From positions 62,001 through 126,000 of the forward strand of contig NZ_FMMP01000011.1 in NCBI RefSeq assembly GCF_900095725.1: a DNA stretch of 64,000 bases, in the 5' to 3' direction. Each line of letters starts with the position of its first letter. The stretch's first letter is position 1. Both the position numbers and the translations under genes were made by a program. Below are positions 60,999 to 64,000 of this stretch, one piece after another. The notes under the pieces are model-generated. The model was not told where the DNA came from. It did not search any database and saw nothing but the letters and a program-made list of their open reading frames with translations. The DNA comes from Cellulosilyticum sp. I15G10I2. GTDB lineage: Bacteria; Bacillota; Clostridia; Lachnospirales; Cellulosilyticaceae.

Positions 60999-61463
60999 AT
61001 GAGGATTATTGGTAAAAAGTCATTAGCATCCTTTGTAAAAATTTTATTGGATCTCATTTTTGTTGGAGGCATTGGTATATTACTGTCACTGCCAGTCTCG
61101 GTGAGGTGGTATCTAGGATATACTTATAGCAGCACCTATGATAACAGTTATTATTTTTTAGTAGGATTACTAGCTGTAACAGGTGTATTGGCACTAGGTA
61201 TCGTAAGAGAGATCAGAAATATCTTTAAGACATTAGATGGAAAGGATCCCTTTATTATGAGCAATGTCAAAAGCTTAAATCGCATGGGAATATTTTCGTT
61301 TATCATTGCCTTTTTATATGGAACTAAAATTTATTATTTAAATTCTTTTTTCACCATTGTTATTCTCATGATTTTTGTAATCGCTGGTTTTTTCTCAATT
61401 ATTTTAGCAGAGGTTTTTAGGCAGGCAGTGGAAGTGAAGATGGAGAATGACTATACGATATAG
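60999..61463 (+). CDS. DUF2975 membrane protein
   Basis: 154 residues, four membrane segments (about 13-35, 50-70, 92-112, 120-145), with the family phrase NIFKTLDGKDPFIMSNVKSLNRMGIFSFIIA (about 75-105). This family is nearly always followed by a small Cro/C1-type regulator gene, as in Bacillus yoaS/yozG, which is also the case here (13 bases between). Function unknown; it may sense or restrain the paired regulator. AAGGAGG before the ATG. Confidence 0.85.
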   Translation: MRIIGKKSLASFVKILLDLIFVGGIGILLSLPVSVRWYLGYTYSSTYDNSYYFLVGLLAVTGVLALGIVREIRNIFKTLDGKDPFIMSNVKSLNRMGIFSFIIAFLYGTKIYYLNSFFTIVILMIFVIAGFFSIILAEVFRQAVEVKMENDYTI

Positions 61464-61476
61464 CTGGAGGGATACT

Positions 61477-61713
61477 ATGGCAATTATTATAAACATTGAT
61501 GTGATGATGGCTAAACGTAAGATTGGTGCTATTGAACTGGCAAATAGAATAGGGATCACCCCAGCCAATCTATCTATTTTAAAAAATAATAAAGCAAAGG
61601 CAATTAGATTTTCGACATTAGAGGCGATTTGCAAAGAACTTCAATGCCAGCCTGGAGATATTTTAGAATATGTGGAAGGTGAGGAGAGAGAAGATGAGGA
61701 GACTAAGCTATAG
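61477..61713 (+). CDS. Cro/C1-type (XRE) small regulator paired with DUF2975
   Basis: 78 residues, one helix-turn-helix: MAKRKIGAIELANRIGITPANLSILKNNKAKAIRFSTLEAICKELQCQPGDILEYVEGEE, the YozG-like form with RFSTLEAICKxLxCQPGDILEY. The ATG at 61477 follows CTGGAGG; a longer frame starts within the DUF2975 end and lacks a site. Its 3' end overlaps the exosortase gene by 20 bases, so the regulator, its partner and the sorting system form one transcript. Confidence 0.9.
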   Translation: MAIIINIDVMMAKRKIGAIELANRIGITPANLSILKNNKAKAIRFSTLEAICKELQCQPGDILEYVEGEEREDEETKL

Positions 61714-62242
61714 GATTAACAAGAGGAGTTGTTGGTATGCTTATATAGCTGCCGCTTTGCTTATCCTGTATGGCTTCTATCAATATGGTTCATTAGAACA
61801 TCTAATGATTATTTTAAAACCAGTTACGTTTATTGTTGAGAAAGCTCTGGGGATTTCTTTTGCTTATATAACGGACATAGGTTTTGTCAGTGAGCAAGTT
61901 AATGTAGTGATTAATAAGAATTGTTCAGGGGTTATGTTTTGGATGATTGTTTTTCTGATGCTTGGTTTTTCGTTTATCCCGAGAGATCATGGGAGTTTGA
62001 AACTGTTTATTTCATTTATTAGTTTATTGCTCTTTTCATATGGTATTACGATTGCTGCTAATGCATCTAGGATTATTATTGCTATAAATGTTTTGGCATT
62101 TAATGAGGGCCAAACTGTAGCGGCAGGAAGATTACTTCATCAGTCTATAGGGATATTAGTCTATTGTACTTATTTATGGATGATATATGTTATTTTTTTA
62201 AATCTAACAAAAAAAGAGGTGGATGATGAAAAAGCTATATAA
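61694..62242 (+). CDS. Exosortase family membrane transpeptidase, XrtK-like
   Basis: 182 residues, about six membrane helices. The exosortase/archaeosortase catalytic set is in place: Cys77 in NKNCSGVMFWM, Arg126 in AANASRIIIAINVL (N-x-x-R) and His149 in LLHQSIGILVY. These enzymes cut a C-terminal sorting helix and are thought to join the protein to an envelope component. It is short and made of the core only, as in dedicated single-substrate types. Start at ATG 61694 after GGAGAGAG; overlaps the xre gene by 20 bases and the following gene by 17, the tightest possible linkage to its probable substrate. Confidence 0.85.
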   Translation: MRRLSYRINKRSCWYAYIAAALLILYGFYQYGSLEHLMIILKPVTFIVEKALGISFAYITDIGFVSEQVNVVINKNCSGVMFWMIVFLMLGFSFIPRDHGSLKLFISFISLLLFSYGITIAANASRIIIAINVLAFNEGQTVAAGRLLHQSIGILVYCTYLWMIYVIFLNLTKKEVDDEKAI

Positions 62243-64000
62243 CCCCATGTTTATTCTGTTGACAGTAACACTTCCACAGTTAGGTCTGCTCGGGGTATTT
62301 GGGAGAATTTTTTGGTTTCTACATACGGAGCTGTCAGACAAACAGATTGATAGTTGGATAGTATTTGGGACGGTGTTGGGAGCTTTTGGTCTAGGATTTA
62401 CGATTTATAGTGTAGTTTGTGTGATTCATAAAAAGGCGTTGCATGTTTATACGGCCTATGGACTATTTGGACTTTATTTTTGCTTGCTGATCGCTTGCTT
62501 TTTTAGGTATACAGAAATTATTCCGGCTTCAATGCCTAGATATATGCTTATGGGAGTGAGCCCTGCACTGACAATACTAACACTTACCATGCCGGCACTG
62601 GCGCATGGCATGATGATGATTATAGAGGATACGGTAGAACGTTATCAATTGAAATCTGTTTTAAAACCATTTCTTTTTATGGTTGCTATTCCGCTTTCTT
62701 GGTATTTGTTTATCAATTTCATGTATGTAGTAAATAGAGGCCAGTCTGGTTTGTTTGAAAATATGGTTCCTATAGTGTTTGTTGTAAGTTCAGCAGCGTT
62801 TTTGTTTTTGTTTGGCACGCTTATTTATGTGATTCTAAAGAAAAAATCAAATTTATGGTATCAGTATATGGGCATTATTGTATTTCTAGGTTCGTTAATG
62901 GGTTTAGCCCTCAATCAATCGTTAGACAATGTATTCGGTGATTTTTCTCACTTTGGTTTTTATCTATGCAATGTCTTAACAACTAGTATGATGATGATTC
63001 CAAAAGTTGAAAATAAAAAATTACGATTACTTATATTTTTAGCGAAAAGCTGTCTGCTATGGTATAGTTTTTATTTTTTTATAGTGTTTTTACCCTATGC
63101 CCCTTTATCACTGGTGGGTATTTTAGCATTTGGGCTAGGTATTTTACTACTTATGCCTATAGTATTATTGTTTGTTCATATACAGTCTCTGTGGGAAGAT
63201 TATAGTTATTTACTTAAATACTATAAAAAAACCAAAATAGCAGCACTTTTTATGGTTCAGCTTTTAGTATTTCCAGGGGTTGGCGCACTTATTATACAAC
63301 AAGATCACACCCATTTAAATCAAGCACTTCGCTATACTTATCAACGCAGTTATAGCGAAGAAAATAAGACAACTATTGATACTTTAGGTATCAAAAGAGC
63401 ACTAAGTGCAGTCAAACATATCAATGCAGACAATCAAAGAGGTAATGGGTTTTTAGCAGTTAGAACAAGTACACCTTATCTTACTGCTTTATATCAAGCT
63501 TATGCGCTAGATCATTTATCAATTTCACCCAGTAAAGTAAAAACACTAGAGCATGTCTTCTTAGGTCAACATGAGGATGAACAAGTGCAGCCAACTATTA
63601 ATGCAGAAAATATTAAGGATGTGCATATCAATGAAATGAAGTATGAGACGCACTATGATCCTGAGCAAAATCTTTATAAAAGCTGGATTCATTTTGATTT
63701 AGAAAATACGATAGATGGCCTAAGTGAGTTTTATACCGTTTTTAAAATACCAGAAGGAAGCTATATTACTAATTATTATTTATATGTAGGAAATGAAAAA
63801 AAGTATGGAATCATTGCTGATAAAAGAGCTGCCAATTGGATTTATGAACAAAACAAGGTGATAAACCGAGATCCTGGGGTTTTGACCTATCTAAGTAGTA
63901 ATCAAATAGAGTTTAAAATCTTCCCATTTGAACCATATCAGATAAGAAAAACAGGCATAGAAATAATCCACCCTACCCCTATAAATCTCACCATAGAAGA
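62226..64000 (+). CDS. Polytopic membrane protein with VIT domain, probable exosortase substrate (MSEP-CTERM-like), partial
   Basis: Open from the ATG at 62226 to the right edge, 591 residues without a stop. About eight membrane helices lie in the first 320 residues, another at about 337-360 (LFMVQLLVFPGVGALII), then an extracytoplasmic part. Residues about 465-591 show the VIT pattern: HFDLENTIDGLSEFYTVFKIP-x-G..ITNYYLYVGN..YGIIADKRAANWIYEQN..NRDPGVLTY.. and FKIFPFEPYQIRKTGIEI. A polytopic N-terminus joined to a VIT domain next to an exosortase matches the MSEP-CTERM proteins of XrtK systems. The diagnostic C-terminal sorting tail lies beyond the window, so assignment rests on architecture and linkage. 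GAGGTGGATG precedes the start. Confidence 0.8.
   Translation, partial: MKKLYNPMFILLTVTLPQLGLLGVFGRIFWFLHTELSDKQIDSWIVFGTVLGAFGLGFTIYSVVCVIHKKALHVYTAYGLFGLYFCLLIACFFRYTEIIPASMPRYMLMGVSPALTILTLTMPALAHGMMMIIEDTVERYQLKSVLKPFLFMVAIPLSWYLFINFMYVVNRGQSGLFENMVPIVFVVSSAAFLFLFGTLIYVILKKKSNLWYQYMGIIVFLGSLMGLALNQSLDNVFGDFSHFGFYLCNVLTTSMMMIPKVENKKLRLLIFLAKSCLLWYSFYFFIVFLPYAPLSLVGILAFGLGILLLMPIVLLFVHIQSLWEDYSYLLKYYKKTKIAALFMVQLLVFPGVGALIIQQDHTHLNQALRYTYQRSYSEENKTTIDTLGIKRALSAVKHINADNQRGNGFLAVRTSTPYLTALYQAYALDHLSISPSKVKTLEHVFLGQHEDEQVQPTINAENIKDVHINEMKYETHYDPEQNLYKSWIHFDLENTIDGLSEFYTVFKIPEGSYITNYYLYVGNEKKYGIIADKRAANWIYEQNKVINRDPGVLTYLSSNQIEFKIFPFEPYQIRKTGIEIIHPTPINLTIE

Overview
The window is a chromosomal segment of a low-GC, spore-former-like Gram-positive, most likely a member of the Clostridia (Lachnospirales/Cellulosilyticum-like). 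The grounds are AT-rich intergenic DNA, strong AGGAGG ribosome sites, two T-box leaders, a SpoVB-family flippase, a tatD-yabE-ksgA order like that of Bacillus, and AGA/AGG-dominated arginine usage. The genus is my inference. Genes lie on both strands in short operons separated by rho-independent hairpins. There is one tRNA (Leu, AAG), and no rRNA, CRISPR array, phage or full insertion sequence.

Layout. 1-1732: end of a type IV pilus-like operon with a PilT-type ATPase. 1809-11673: housekeeping genes (TrhA/hemolysin III, DUF1836 protein, ATP-dependent PEP carboxykinase, class V aminotransferase, SpoVB-like flippase, IMP dehydrogenase, an orphan sugar-binding protein, a hot-dog thioesterase). 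11694-14200: T-box-controlled metG. 14204-16814: a MocR-type regulator divergent from azlCD, with a direct-repeat operator candidate. 16843-18721: an OmpR-type two-component pair. 18836-19665: two large palindromic repeat elements. 21449-29617: an AraC regulator divergent from an alpha-glucobiose uptake and phosphorolysis operon (binding lipoprotein, two permeases, GH65 phosphorylase, beta-phosphoglucomutase), with a third large palindromic element inside the operon. 30422-38892: cell-envelope proteins (PMT-like mannosyltransferase, duplicated SH3 protein, stalk-domain protein, YabE-like G5/3D protein) with tatD; ksgA follows. 40224-51436: aromatic amino acid block, aroF-pheA and then a T-box-controlled trpEGDCFBA. 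51512-56618: trmB, an EAL phosphodiesterase, thioredoxin, an AI-2E family permease and tRNA-Leu. 56728-59688: a LysR regulator of foreign-looking codon usage and a leuCD-type dehydratase. 59922-64000: MscS channel, then a DUF2975/XRE pair directly joined to an exosortase gene and a large polytopic VIT-domain protein that runs off the window.

The two most notable items are as follows. (1) The end of the window holds an exosortase (Cys77, Arg126, His149) overlapping the gene for its probable single dedicated substrate, a polytopic membrane protein with a VIT domain (XrtK/MSEP-CTERM-like arrangement), under a Cro/C1-type regulator and a DUF2975 membrane protein. (2) A nested family of palindromic repeats is present: a short hairpin of about 80-100 bp occurs alone twice (trpD-trpC gap; after leuD), and in two places carries, in its loop, a second hairpin element of 270-284 bp bounded by inverted ends ACTGTCCGAAAACTA. 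A further inverted copy of the long element lies beside the first. This looks like one palindrome inserted into another. None of these repeats encodes a protein, so any mobilising enzyme would have to act from elsewhere.
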